Below, piece by piece: positions 32,789 through 44,814 of a stretch of 64,000 bases of DNA. How positions within the stretch are numbered: the stretch's first letter is position 1; each line of letters starts with the position of its first letter. The notes below the pieces were generated by a model. It made no database searches. It was given only the letters and a program-made list of their open reading frames with translations, and was not told the origin of the DNA. The DNA is from Casuarina equisetifolia. Taxonomy: Eukaryota > Streptophyta > Magnoliopsida > Fagales > Casuarinaceae. A program made the translations under genes and the position numbers. The DNA lies in assembly GCA_028551475.1 (NCBI GenBank), contig CM052362.1:10849354-10913353 (forward strand), read 5' to 3'.

Positions 32789-33442
32789 ATGGCTTCCTAT
32801 CAAGTCCATGAACAACCATCTGAGCACGAAGCCAAATCTTTCGACGTTGAAGGACAACTCCAAGACGACAAACAGGTTTTCGATTATGCCAAAAGAGCAC
32901 AGTGGCTTAGAGCTGCCGTTCTGGGCGCCAATGATGGGTTGCTTTCCACGGCATCCTTAATGGTGGGTGTCGGCGCCGTTAAGAAAGACGTCAAGACGAT
33001 GATCCTCACGGGGATCGCCGGCTTGGTTGCTGGAGCCTGTAGTATGGCACTCGGAGAGCTCGTCTCCGTTTACTCACAGTATGACATCGAAATGGCTCAA
33101 ATGAAGAGAGATGGTAGGGCTGAGAACATGGGAGCCCAGGAGCTAAAATCTGAGAAGGAGAAATTGCCGAATCCGTGGCAGGCAGCCGGAGCGTCTGCCG
33201 TTTCATTTGCCATGGGGGCCTTAGTGCCGCTGCTGGGGGCTGCTTTTGTGAAGGATTATGCTGTGAGGGTGGGGGTAGTCATAGGCGTTGTAAGCATTGC
33301 TTTGTTGGGGTTTGGAGGATTGGGTGCACTGCTAGGGAAGGCACCGGTGGTGAAATCATCTTCAAGGGTGTTAGTTGGGGGATGGGTGGCCATGGGCGTT
33401 ACTTTTGGCTTAACGAAGCTCGTTGGTTCTACTGGACTGTAA
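32789..33442 (+). CDS. Vacuolar iron transporter-like protein (VTL / nodulin-21 family)
   Basis: The single-exon frame encodes 217 residues. The start at 32789 (MASYQVHEQP) is chosen over an in-frame ATG 45 bp upstream. Family members start with a short acidic hydrophilic tail like this one, and the upstream 15 residues would add an odd hydrophobic leader. The core begins RAQWLRAAVLGANDGLLSTA (about residues 36-55). The Asp in GANDGL, near residue 49, corresponds to the conserved acidic residue in helix 1 of CCC1/VIT1 transporters. About five membrane segments are predicted (42-63, 70-95, 130-152, 158-184, 193-213). The loop 98-128 (DIEMAQMKRDGRAEN...EKEKLPNP) is short and lacks the large metal-binding domain of VIT1, as usual for VTL proteins. 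These move Fe2+ (and Mn2+) into the vacuole. Length (about 200-250 residues) and lack of introns fit the family. No neighbouring gene shares its pathway. Confidence 0.93.
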   Translation: MASYQVHEQPSEHEAKSFDVEGQLQDDKQVFDYAKRAQWLRAAVLGANDGLLSTASLMVGVGAVKKDVKTMILTGIAGLVAGACSMALGELVSVYSQYDIEMAQMKRDGRAENMGAQELKSEKEKLPNPWQAAGASAVSFAMGALVPLLGAAFVKDYAVRVGVVIGVVSIALLGFGGLGALLGKAPVVKSSSRVLVGGWVAMGVTFGLTKLVGSTGL

Positions 33443-33560
33443 TCAGATGAGCCAGCAGTGATCTAGTACTTCACACAAGTTTTCTTATCGTTCAGCTTTG
33501 ATTGTCATTACTTCTTAGGTCTTGTAATACGTGCTCATGGTGTAACAAGACATATTAAGG

Positions 33561-33566
33561 AATAAA
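33561..33566 (+). terminator. Polyadenylation signal AATAAA
   Basis: AATAAA occurs about 120 bp after the stop codon of the iron-transporter-like gene, in T-rich sequence typical of plant 3' ends. TTGTAAT-type far-upstream elements lie near 33520. Confidence 0.6.
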
Positions 33567-33659
33567 TCTTGATGCATTATTCTTCTGCCTTAGTTATTGT
33601 GATAATTTTACCAAATAGTGGACCGTGAAATCAATTCAGCGTTCTTTCCATACACTTAC

Positions 33660-35264
33660 ACATTCAGTTGACCCAAAAACCGGGGCCCATATAATAAGGT
33701 ATAATTTTCTAGTTAGATTCTTTTCTCCATTCACCACTGCAACCTCAAAGTCTTCATTTCGCATTGACCGCATATCAAGTTTCTTATGAACTACAATAGT
33801 CATGAAATTCAGTACTCTTAAAGTACGTTAGAAAGTGACTTTTCTACATAAATTCTCCATTACTGGCCCACGAAAAGCTTGTCTTAATGATCGGGTTATA
33901 GGTCGTCTGGCCAATAATGTTGGGTTGAACCCCCAACTTTATAATGATGAGTCAAAACCCATGCTTCTAGTCTTATCTCCGTTCACCATTGCTACCTCAA
34001 ACACTCCATTTTGGTTTGAACGCAGATCAACTTTCTTAAGAACTGCAATAGATATGAACTTGAGTACTCTTGAAGTGCATTAGAAAGCAAATTTTCTACT
34101 TAGATTCTCCGTTATTGGTGGGCGAGTAGCTTGTCTTATTGATCCTGTTATATTCATCTACCTTTTAGTTTTGGCTCAAATCCTACGCTCTTAACCTTAT
34201 CTCCATTCACCACTACAGCCTCAAACTCTCTATTTCCGTTCAACAGCAAAGTAAGTTTTCTAAGAACTGCAATAGACATGAAGGGCATTAGAAAGAAAAT
34301 TAGGTACTCTTCAAGGGCATTAGAAAGCAAATTTTCTAGTTTGATTTTGCGTTGCTAGAGAGCAAGAGGCTTGTCTTGATCGGGTTATAGTCATTTGACC
34401 TATAAGTTTTGGGTCAAATCCGATGCTCTTTATCTTAACTCCGTTCACCATTACAGCCTCAAACTCTCCATTTTGGTTTAATCGCAGATCAAGTTTCTTA
34501 AGAAATGCAAAAGTCATGAAATTGAGTACTCTTGAAGTGCATTAGAAGGCAACTTTTTCGCTTAAATTCCCCATTACTAGTAGGCAAGAACCGTGCCTTA
34601 TTGATCGGGTTACAGTCATTTGACCTATAATATTGAGTCAAATCCCTAATGTTATAATCTTGGGTTAAATCCTATGCTCTTGATCTTATCTGTATTCACC
34701 ACTACAACCTAAAACTTTCTATTTCGATTTGACAAGAAATCAAGTTTCTTAAGAGCTAAAATACTCATGAAATTGAGTATTCATAAAGTACATTAGAAAG
34801 CAACTTTTTTCTAATGGGCAAGAGCTAAAATACTTAGATTCTCCCTTATTAGTGGGCAAGAAGTTTCTCTCGTTCATCGGATTATAGGTCATCTCGCCTA
34901 TAATGTTGGGCCAAATCCCTAACATTATAATGTTTGGTCAAATCCAATGCTCTTAATCATATTTGCATTCACCATTTCAACCTCAAACTCTCCATTTTAG
35001 TTTGACCGTAGATCAAGTTTCTTAAGAAATGCAATAGTCTTGAAATTGAGTGTTCCTAAAGTGTATTAGAAAGCAAATTTTCTACTTAAATTCTATAGTA
35101 TTGGCAAGCAAGAAGCTTGTCTTATTGATTAGGTTACAGTTATTTGGCCTATAATGTTGGAACAAATCACCAACATTATAATGTTAGGTAAAATCCTATG
35201 CTCTTGATCTTATCTTCATTCACAACTATAGCCTCAAACTCTCCATTTTCGTTTGTCTGCAAAT
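33660..35264. repeat. Decayed tandem array of about 245-bp units, left block
   Basis: Recurrent landmarks, in the same order, mark each unit: CATTAGAAAGCAA, then a CTTAGATTCTCC-like block, GCTTGTCTTATTGAT, GGTCAAATCC, CTCAAACTCTCCATTT and CAAGTTTCTTAAGAA. The CATTAGAAAG landmark occurs near 33823, 34073, 34313, 34536, 34787 and 35055, a spacing of about 223-268 bp. Unit-to-unit identity looks moderate with small indels. The frames inside are not open for long, so it looks noncoding. The array begins shortly after the iron-transporter gene. Confidence 0.8.
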
Positions 35265-37370
35265 GCATTTTCTTTTGGGTAGGTAAATCTAATGGACAAT
35301 GTGTAGCAAAAGTGGCATGGAAAGAAGTTTGTTTGTCTAAAATTTCTGAAGACTAGGTTTGATAAATATTCATACATGGAATATGGCGGCAATTGGAAAA
35401 CTCTTATGGTCTCTTGTACATAATAATTCAAACTCTTTATGAGTTACATGAATGATAACAGAAAATTTAAAGTCAATGAATATATTAAAATTTAAGATGA
35501 AAGGTTTACTAACTTAGAAATAGAGGAATATTCTACAAGTAAGAGATGAACTTACACAACTAATGATGGGTTCAGAGTACACTATTGCAAAAACTTATAA
35601 AGCACTAAAAGAGAGTAAAGAAGATGTTGAATAGGCAAGACTAGTATGAAAAGAAAGAGTACCAAAGCATAATTTTATCTGTTGGATTATTTTGAAGGAC
35701 AAACTTGCATTGTTTATGAGAAAATATTTGAATTTCTCTTTATTTATTTGAATTTACCTTTTTTATAGCATAAAGAGGCATGAAAAAAATGATAAGCATG
35801 GAGAACCTTATGCTTATTATATGAAAAAATATGGTCAAAATATCAAGATCAAGAAAATTAAGATGGGCTTGGACTTTAAATTTTTCATTGTTGTTGGGTT
35901 TTCTAAATAATTAGAAAACCTAGTTATATTAGGAGTTCAAAGCCCAACCAATATAAGAATTTAAAACTCAATTGTCTTTGGCATCCAAAACCCACTTATA
36001 CTAGGATAAGAGATAGGTCTAAACATAAACCTTGTTTAAGAAAAGAGAAGAGGCAAAAGAAAGAAGAGGAGGAAATTGAGCACAACTCGAGAGAGAGGCC
36101 AAGAATTCAAGGTTTTCTTGAAGAGAAAACAAAAAGGGTGACAAACTTCTTATTTTTGGATTCAAGATGCCTTCTTTATTTTCTATTATTGTTCTTCCTT
36201 ATTATTTCTTTATGTTTTAGTTTACTTTTGTTAAAGCTATGATGTAACCTAATTATAATAGTATGAATCTTATGATTGTTATATTTTGTAAGATATTTTA
36301 TTTATGTGAAGCTACATATTATTGTATTTAATGCTTTTAAGTGATTAGCTACCACTTAAATGATCTAATTTGCATGTTTGAGACTAATAGAAGATGATAT
36401 GCAGTTGCTTGTTGTAATGTGTAACCTTAAATTAAATATGGATAGACATATACCATATTGTTTGTGTAGCTTTTGATGTAAACTGAGAATGTTCATAGAT
36501 CCTAATACATTTGGTTTGCTTCAATTCATATATAAAGATAAAGTGAATTAATGAACTAAATAGGTTTGCTATACCTAGACATAGAATAGTAAATAAATTA
36601 GAAAATTCTGTCATCACATAGATATTATTCCTCTTACAAGCATAAATAATCAATATTAATACCTAGTAAATATGGTGAAATCATATGCTTTTACATATTT
36701 TGTATATTTAGTTTTCTTAAATTTAATTAGTTAATCTATCATCTATTATTTAGATTTGTTAGATAAATTCTAGGAGTTATTCACCATTAGTAATTAGTTG
36801 GTCTTGTAATCTCCAATCTTTGTGGGATAATATATTTCTTACCATTATATTACTTGTTTGACATGTTTACTTGCATTTAAAATTCACCAAACAATAATGC
36901 AACCTTTGCCAACAATGATAAGAATTACTAGAACATTTATTTTTTAAATGTAGGTTCACAAATTACATATGGAAGACTATGTTAGGTATAAATGGCTTAA
37001 CGTGAAGAATTGAACTTTTGAAAGCTTAAATATGTTGAATAATCAAATTTATCAAAAGTAAGAGTTTTGCAATGACTTTACTTAATGTATCTTTCAAGGT
37101 TGTATTTTATCACATTTAGAGATAAATAAATAAAACAAGATTCAATAATAAAATTTTAGACAGTTCAACCATTATTGCTAAAATAAAAAAGGATGTGAGA
37201 GAAAAGATTTAATCTACTAGGGGAGTAAAGCTTATAAATTGTAATAAGTTCTTTGTAAGAATTTTAGAATTTGCTAAATGTAGTTTTTGAACTTAAATGA
37301 TGATGTTTATAATTGAAAAAATTGTAATTCTTTTATAGTGATATTTAATTCTTAACCTTTCACCAAAAAA
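35265..37370 (+). mobile_element. L1-like LINE, copy 2, inserted in the tandem array and itself interrupted
   Basis: The plus-strand 3' part (about 37080-37250) translates to LLNVSFKVVFYHIWREINKTRFN, matching copy 1 at 2627-2854. The 5' part (about 35640-35700) gives PKHNFICWIILKDKLA, the zf-RVT entry block, also matching copy 1 at nucleotide level. Both copies share the 3' end GATATTTAATTCTTAACC / TTTCACC followed by an A-run (37363-37372 here). A truncated solo LTR (35706-36893) splits it. Without that LTR the LINE is about 0.9 kb, 5'-truncated. The array resumes at 37371. Confidence 0.7.
35706..36893 (+). repeat. Truncated Athila-type solo LTR
   Basis: From TTGTTTATGAGAAAATATTTGA to AATTCACCAAACA this is the reverse complement of the Athila LTRs at 6961 and 15455, with many substitutions. 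It keeps the region corresponding to their inner open frame (36432-36653) and the end TGTTTGACATGTTTACTTGC...CACCAAACA. The first about 60 bp of the LTR, including the terminal hairpin, are missing. LINE sequence flanks it on both sides, so it arrived after the LINE. A complete target duplication could not be seen because of the truncation. Confidence 0.8.
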
Positions 37371-38220
37371 AAGTTTCTTAAGAAATGCAACACTCATGAA
37401 ATTGAGTATTCTTGAAGTGCATTAGAAGGGAAATTTCTTTTTAAATTCTCCATTCCTACCATAAAAGAAGCTTGTCTATAGTTGTTTGGCCTATAATATT
37501 AGGTTAAGTTCCCAACGTTATAATTTTGGGTCAAATCATATGCTCTTTATCTTATCTCCATTCATCACTAAACCTCAAACACTCCATTTTTGTTTAATTG
37601 CAAATCAAGTTTCTTAAGAACTACAATAGACATGAAATTAAGTACTCCTAGGCTACTTTAGAATGCAACTCTTCTATTCAAATTCTCTATTTCTAGTGAG
37701 TGAGAAGCTTGTCTTATCACTTGGGTTATACTCGTTAGGATATAATGTTGGGTTAAATCCTTAAAATTATAATATTTGGTCAAAATCCTATGCTTTTGAT
37801 CTTATCTCTGGCCACCACTACAGCATCAAACTTACCATTTTAATTTGACCACAAATTAAGTTTCTTAAGAATTGTAATACTCATGAAATTAAGTACTCCT
37901 AAAGTGCATTAGAAAACAAATTGTCTACTTAGATTCTTCATTAGTGGCAATTGAGAAGTTTGTCTTATTGATTAGGTTATGGGTCACGTGGCCTGTAATT
38001 TTGATTGACCATATCTTTGTTCTCCACTACAACCTCAAACTCTCCATTTGAATTTGACCCTAGATCAAGTTTCATAAAGAAATATAATTCTCATGAAATT
38101 TAGTACTTTTGAAATGTATTAGAAAGCAAATATCCAAATTACATTCTCCATTACTAGCGAGCAAGAAGTTTATCTTGTTCATCAAGTTATAGGTTCTTTG
38201 TCCTATAATGTTAGGAGGAA
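37371..38220. repeat. Tandem array of about 245-bp units, right block
   Basis: The same landmarks as in the left block recur (CATTAGAAGGG or CATTAGAAAAC near 37412, 37655, 37900 and 38115). The block begins mid-unit at AAGTTTCTTAAGAAATGC, directly where the left block stopped, which shows that one array was split by the LINE. Confidence 0.8.
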
Positions 38221-38249
38221 TCCATAACCACATTTTGTAAGTTTCTACC

Positions 38250-38665
38250 TACCTATATTTTCATAAATTTTAAAAAATTATTTGAGGATTAATCTAGCTT
38301 CAACATCAAGTGCCTAAATTCCATAATATAATCTTTAACATGCAATTCCATTTGTTTCAAATTTTGAAACTTTAGGAAGACTTTCATTTTGTAGTTGTCT
38401 AGGAGAAACCTTCCTTTTAGCTATCTCTCCATTTTCTCCCAAGTTCTAATTTTCTCTCTTTTGTCACAAACTCTATCTCTATAAATTTGTACATTACAAA
38501 TATGCATCTTTTCTTAGTTTCAAGGCAATCAACTTTATCTTTTGATCTTCAAGATAGTCTTTAATGGCTAGTGCTTGTTCAATCATATGAAGCCAATCTA
38601 GAAAATCTTCTAATTGCATTCTCCTTTCAAATTTCAAAATATCAACTTTAATTTTTAGGAAATTT
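38250..38665 (-). pseudogene. Ty3/gypsy gag remnant
   Basis: Minus-strand traces include EKIRTWEKMERQLKGRFL, DNYKMKVFLKFQNLKQ and VKDYIMEF, a typical retrotransposon gag capsid stretch (W..M...L..RF.P..Y....Y.....L.QG...V..Y...F). An LD(WL)xxIEQA-like start lies near 38590. It is disrupted by stops. On the left it ends at the tandem array, so the pol part is missing. Confidence 0.65.
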
Positions 38666-38966
38666 TGGTAATATCATTAGAGATAATTAGGATGAAGTAT
38701 TATCATCAAAATCTTTTTGGGCAAATTAGTATAAAGGATTCTCATCCTTTCCAATTATGGAATAATGACTCCTTTTTAAATTCATAACAAGAATCATAAT
38801 GTTCTCTTGTTTGATAATCTACTAGTTCTTCTTGGAGCTCTTGAATTTGGATCTTCATATCATCCATTTCTATCTCACGCTGATATGTATCATTTGCTTA
38901 AAGGACTTCAAGATAGCAAACAAGATGACAATGATCAACCATTGAACCAAAGCATTAATAACCAAA

Positions 38967-38978
38967 CTTGATACCAAA
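38967..38978 (-). other. Primer-binding site (initiator Met type)
   Basis: Minus-strand TTTGGTATCAAG sits just upstream of the gag remnant and just after a TG-starting boundary at 38979. This is the expected arrangement for the 5' end of the element that supplied the gag fragment. Confidence 0.6.
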
Positions 38979-39660
38979 TGTAGAGGGGATAAGTAAAAGA
39001 TAAAATTATCTTCAAAAACTAAGAATATAGAATATTCACTATCTTAGAATTTAAGAACAAATACTCACCACTTTATTGAAAGTAATTCTAAAGAAATACA
39101 TAGTAAGGATAAACACTTACCATTTATCGGAGGAAATTTCAAAGAGATATAGAGTAAGAATGTTCACCACTCTTGGAACAATCCAAAGGGATATAAAACT
39201 TGAAATGGTAAGCCTATGCTTAAGTTTTGTAAACTCAATCTCATTGTCTTTGTTTCAAAAGAACATATCTATTTATAGGAGAAATACTCATATTCCGAAG
39301 AAGCTAGTTTTATACCATAAATTTTGGCATGGGTTCCTAGATGGTCAAAGTTATGTAGTCACATATTAAATGATAGCATGGTTTCCCAAAATGGTCAAAA
39401 TGTAGTAATTATTTTTAGTTGTTCAAGGGATGGATGCCTTGGAAATTGATTCTAGTCAAAGTTGCTAGACTCAACTCCTTATATGGATTACTAATGAGAG
39501 TCTAGGCTTGGGTTAGACTAGTTTGGGCTGATTCAAAGTTGATTGGTTCAATTGGGCTAGCTTACTCATACAAGATCATGAGCTTAAACTATAAAAGTTA
39601 AATTTTCTCCTAGTAAAGTGGTTCAATATAGCATAAGGAGGGGTCAAAGTGCCAACATAT
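38979..39660 (-). repeat. Probable 5' LTR of the truncated gypsy element
   Basis: The plus strand starts TGTAGAGGGG right after the PBS. A partner LTR was not found in the window, so the right edge is a rough estimate. Nothing coding was recognised inside. Confidence 0.35.
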
Positions 39661-39749
39661 GCTAATCAAAAAATTATCATTAGTTAAAGTATGGATAGAA
39701 GGATGCATTAGTTGTAGCATCTAACCTAGCCCTAGTAACAAACTATTTC

Positions 39750-41860
39750 CATTAGGAGTTTAAAAAGCAAGGAACGATGAAGAGCTTTTGTAACTTTTGG
39801 GAGACTTGGAAAAAATTAAGCCCATTCCAAAAACTTGTATCAAAACCCCTTATGGAACCTTTAGTTTGCAAACAATAAAGGTACCAGGTAATATTGGTTG
39901 GTTGGTCAATGCAGAGGGTAAGTTTCTTAATAAACTTTGCCAATACCCACAATTGTTTTAGCATTGCAATGGCTAAGAAATTAGATTTGATGTCAAATAT
40001 CAATTGCCTATTTGAAGTTATTTTAGTTAATAAAGATAAGATTAGAAGTGTCAATCTTTATAGGTTAGCTAAGGTTAATCAACAGGGAAAACATTTTGTA
40101 AAGGAATTTTGATTTGGTAGGCACAAAGGCCTTTCTTGGAGAAAATAAACTTGCTACATTAGGACTTATTTGAGTTTGCTAGTCAAGTAAGGACTTTTTA
40201 AAGATGAAGATGTGTTAACGCACTTGGTAAAGGAATCATGATCCATTATAAGTCTCTTTGAGATGAAGGAAAACAAAGGCATGACAGATTGAAAAAAGTT
40301 CAAATGATGGAATTGGTGTCACAATTTGTAAAATTTCTCAAGGAACCAAGTTAATGGATGAAAAAAGAATGATGACATCATGACTTTACCTTTACCCCTA
40401 CATTTAGAAAAATGTCATTGAGGGAATGATTAATGAGAAGTTAGAGACCATAATTATAAAGCTAAGCATAAGTTCATTTTCAACACCTATTCTTTTGGTA
40501 AAGTAAATAGGGCTAAGTGTGGAGAATGTGCATTAATTATTGGGCATTAAATAGGGAAATGGTCAAGGATAGATTTCTTATACCAATAGTGGAGGAATTT
40601 CTAGATAAGCTACATAAGGCTAGCTATTTCACTAAATGGAATTCATGCTCTAATTATTATTAGATTAAAATGAATGAAAAATGATGTTGAAAAAATGGCT
40701 TTTCAAATACACCAAGGGCATTATGAGTTTTGATCATGCCATTTGGGCTTACCAATGCCCAATCACTTTTCAAGTATAAACGAAGAGTATTTTTCAAGAG
40801 CACTTAAGGATCTTTACTTATATAATAGACTAGTTTCAAGGGAATCACTGTGGATAAGGTGAAAATATTGATGTGTTGAGTTGGCCTACATCTATCTCTA
40901 TAAAAACGTTAAAGGGCTTTCTTGTATTAATTGGGTATTATAGGAAATCCATACCTAGTTTTGGCCTATTGGCTACCCCTTACACTAGTTTACTTTGCAA
41001 GGGGCAATTCATGTGAAGAAAAATGCTAACAAGACCTCTTAGAACTTAGGGAAGCAATGACTTAAGCCCCATCTTAGCATTACTAAATTTTGGAAAGGAG
41101 TGCATTATGGAAACTAATGATTTGTGACAAGGGATTGGTGTAATTTAATACAAGGAAATCGTTCATTAGCTTACCTCAATTAAGCTTGAAAGGAAAAAGT
41201 TTGGCATTATCTACTTATGAGAAAAAACTTTTAGTAGTGGTTTAGGTTGTACAAAAGTGATGGGTTATTTACTACTTAAAGAAGCTTGTGGTTTATGAGG
41301 AGCAAATCTTTAAATAAGCTTGTGGTTTATTAGGAGCAAAGATTTGCTCCTAAGCTTAACTATTAGTAAAGCTTTTGGATTTGATTTCTTAATAGTATGT
41401 AAACTAAGGCCAAAAATTTTATTGTGTATGCCTTCTCAAAAAGAGACAAAGGCAATGAACATGTTAAGCTTCATGTTATGTCTAGTCCAATTTTGGCTTG
41501 AATAAAGCCCTTAATAGAGGTTAAGATGCATGAGGAATTAAGACAATGGACAAGTTAAGATGCACGAGGAATTAAGACAATGGAGAAAGAGAATTCAAGT
41601 AGGTGACTTACCGTGGACTGTGGTCTTTTAAAGATGGCTTGATTTATTTCAAGGATTGACTTTTCCTCTTAACAAATTTAGAGTTGTTAAGCACCATTAT
41701 GTTAGCCATGCATGCTGAGAACCATGAAGGTTATCATAGTATCATACAGAGGATTGGAAAGGTGTTTTCCGGTAAGAAAGTTGTTATGTTTATTGATAGA
41801 ATAAATGAGAAAATACACCCAACTGGATAGTTACAATTGTTGTCCATTCTGAAATAGTTA
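39750..41860 (+). pseudogene. Ty3/gypsy pol remnant: protease, RT, RNase H
   Basis: Plus-strand traces run in order: INFANTHNCFSIAMAKKLDL (protease region, 39930-39990); MVKDRFLIPIVEEFLDKLHKASYFTKW (40560-40640); YQIKMNENDVEKMAFQIHQGHYEF and MPFGLTNAQSLF (RT, 40660-40765); LKGFLVLIGYYRKSIPSFG (40910-40970); LSTYEKKLLVVVQVVQKW (RNase H, 41210-41260). Every block sits in a frame broken by stops and shifts. It is a heavily decayed copy without recognised LTRs. Confidence 0.7.
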
Positions 41861-42999
41861 TGGTCTACGAAATACAGCCAACTAGAATTCCTTCATGGAC
41901 TAACTTTAGCTCAAGAAAAGTCTACTATATAAGTAATGGTGGATCGAATAATATATAGCATGAAATGATATTACCACATATTTACATAATCAAACAACCT
42001 TAACTGAATAACAAAACGCCGTTCACAATACACTCACAAAACTCTTTTTGATTCTCAAAAACTATTTTTTAATACCGTCTCAAAAACCTTAGACAACTTC
42101 TTATAGAATGAAAAAACAAAAATGTCCAAAGGACAAAATGTCACTTATCATATAAAAGCAAAACCCCTTTAAAAATCCACAAGATTTTCGATCCAAAACC
42201 TTTCTGATCAAATCATGCATTATAAAAGGATGCCTCAATGGCCACTTTGTTTTCACGAAGCCCATTTTTTATCCCGTGACAAGGACCAAGTATCCAGTGA
42301 TGTTTCTTGTCCTAGCAATCCAAAAGCTTCAACCCACAAAAAAGTTTGGAACTTACATGGTGTTGTTCGACCAGTTCGACCAGTTCTTCCATCATCTTGG
42401 CAACTTTAGACAATCCTTCAGCCACAATATACTTTTCTACCTTTTTCAATGGTGGTCCTATTTCCAATATATCCAAACTTTCTAGTCCTATCAATTCTTT
42501 GCTAACTCCCATGAATAGTAACATCTAATGTACTATATCGTTGGTTTCTTTAAACTAGCATTCATTCACTATTTGACTCTTTTTGTAATTCTACTTGATT
42601 ATTTTGCACCTTGGCCTGGAGTTTCACTATATCTAGATCTAGATCTAGATCTACAACCATATTGGTCTATAAGGTTGGCTTCGGTATCAAACTACTACAC
42701 CCAAGCTTATTCTTCTTATGCTTTCTTTCACTTCTACCAATAATTACAACACATAACCAAACCACGAAAAAATCCACCAACAATCCAATGGAACAAAACA
42801 CCACAAGCGCAATGCACAACCAACATTACATGTTATGCTTTATGTAGTGTTGTAGCAAGGTTGATGGCCTTATAATTATGGTGTCTAAATTATTTTCTTT
42901 GGTACTTTTGCTTTTAGTTGATATTGAGTGTCCTTTGTTTTAGATTTGTTTTTTACATCTTCTACATTGACTTTCCAATCACTGCACTTGAGTTCTTTC
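41861..42999. other. Unassigned AT-rich sequence
   Basis: No family was recognised. A short six-base tandem repeat ATCTAG lies at 42631-42652. Overlapping short frames on both strands near 42215-42530 lack motifs. Confidence 0.4.
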
Positions 43000-43387
43000 T
43001 GTCTCATTTTCATTAAAGTTTGACCCCCTCTTTTTTCGGTTTGATCACTAAATCTCAGCTTAAATTTCTGCAAATTGAACAGATCCACTACCTTTCTTAA
43101 TAAGCCCAGCAAACTCTAATTCTATTCTAGTACGAGTGGATGTTAATGTGCCTCTGATCAAGTAGACCAATGGAAGCTGGTAGGCTCAATTTCTATCTCA
43201 TTTCCATTAAAGTTTGACACCCTCTTTTGTTCGGTTTGATCACTAAATCTCAGCTTAAATTTCTGCAAATTGAACACATTCACTACCTTTCTTAATAAGC
43301 CCAACAAACTCTAATTCTATTCTAGTACGAGTGGATGTTAATGTGCCTCTGATCAAGTAGACCAGTAGAAGCTGGTTGGCTCAATTC
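43000..43387. repeat. 194-bp tandem duplication
   Basis: CATTAAAGTTTGAC at 43011 and again at 43205 marks two units that match over most of their length, including a TTGATCACTAAATCTCAGC block and a CTAGTACGAGTGGATG block. Differences are few (for example CAGATCC versus CACATTC). No coding role is apparent. Confidence 0.85.
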
Positions 43388-44814
43388 CTAGGTTCTAACG
43401 TGCCACTCAAAAAGATCAATCGGTGGATGCTCAACACTAAGGAACAATGTACGTTTATGTATCTCCAAAAACTCTCTAGCCTCTATTGGCATGAAGAAGA
43501 ACGTAAAGTAGCCATTCCATAATAGAGGGGCTTTTGGAGTTAACTTAATATCTGATACTATAGGGAGATTTGTGACTGGTATGAAAGGGATGGACAAGGG
43601 CCTGCAAGTAGCAGACCCATAGGATAAGGCACGGGCAGTAGCTCCCGACACCTTCGAGGCTGATAGCATAGTGTCGGCATCTGAACATAAGGAGTCGACA
43701 AAGTTGGATTGATAGAAGCATCAGTTCGGATTTTGTCAAGGTACTTCTTAAAGGAGAGAAAGAATTCTAATAAGCCTAAATTGTTAACATATCTTAACAT
43801 ATACTGATTTTTAGAACATGGACATAGAGTTGGAGGGAAATACATAGAAATTAGATCTCTGATGTAATCGCATTAAAATTGGAGTGAAAATTAATAAGCC
43901 TAAATATATTCCATGAATATTTTAAAAATTATTATCCTCTGTATTGGTAGGTATTTTTAGTGGTATTCAATTAAGATTCCTAACAATATCAATTAAGATT
44001 TCCTTCGTTATTAGTATAAAAAGGAGAAAACCATATAATAAAAAATAAAAACCTATAGAGCTGAAAAGAATGCAAAAAAAAAAAAAAAAAGGTTTTGCCT
44101 CACAAGGCCAACAACTTGTCTCTCATAAAGATGGCAGCTCATGTCTCATGAAGGCGGCACCTAGAGAGCATTTTCCTGTGCAATAGCCACCAATCAAAAG
44201 AGGATCAATATGTTGCTATAAGTGCTAAGAATAGTTATGTGAGACTAGTGAACGATTCTCATAATCAACACCTTTATATTTTCTTGAAAAAACCTAATTA
44301 AAAAAAAAGGGCCGATAGTTGCGTCAATGATGGAAAACGTAAGACATTGTGTTGGTCCAAATCTCCTAAATATTGTATTCTTATGTATGTATGGTTTGAT
44401 TTATATGTCTATGTGTTTATGTGATTGGTCATTTTCATAACAAAACACAAATACCTTTGACTTTATAAAAAATGTTTCAAAAATGCCTTAAATTATTTGC
44501 TTCAAAGGGCTAAGAAATGAATTTAGATTTTAAGAAGAACCTAAATTTATTTTCTAATATTTTTTAGAAAATATAATTTTGTAGTATTTCAAAAATAAAT
44601 TTAGAGCTCTTAAACTTTTAGGATAAAGATGGGTTTCTATTAAATTCTCTGAGAATTAAATGAGATATTTTCATGGTTTAGGAAATGGTAGAAGGCTTTT
44701 TCCATTTGTTTTAGAGTCTCGTATAAAGTTGGGGAAATACTTTTTAAAATCTTGAAAAGATTAAAAGAGGTCACAGACAACAAATACATATATATGCATA
44801 GACTTGCTTTAATA
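43388..44814. other. Unassigned sequence
   Basis: A 93-codon minus-strand frame at 43388-43669 (ending FLSVEHPPIDLFEWHVRT) has no recognised motif. A TATAAAAAGG box occurs near 44021 and a 17-base A-run at 44074-44090. These could belong to an old LTR, but no pair was found. Confidence 0.35.

Noticed and set aside
33175..33450. 91-codon Cys/Gly-rich frame
   Set aside because: Out-of-frame shadow of the VTL gene.
33660..38220. Repeat array considered as a CRISPR array
   Set aside because: Units are about 245 bp and diverged, without short identical repeats separated by unique spacers, and the genome is a plant nucleus.
42312..42528. Overlapping 60-70 codon frames on both strands
   Set aside because: Mutual antisense shadows without motifs or neighbours that support a gene.
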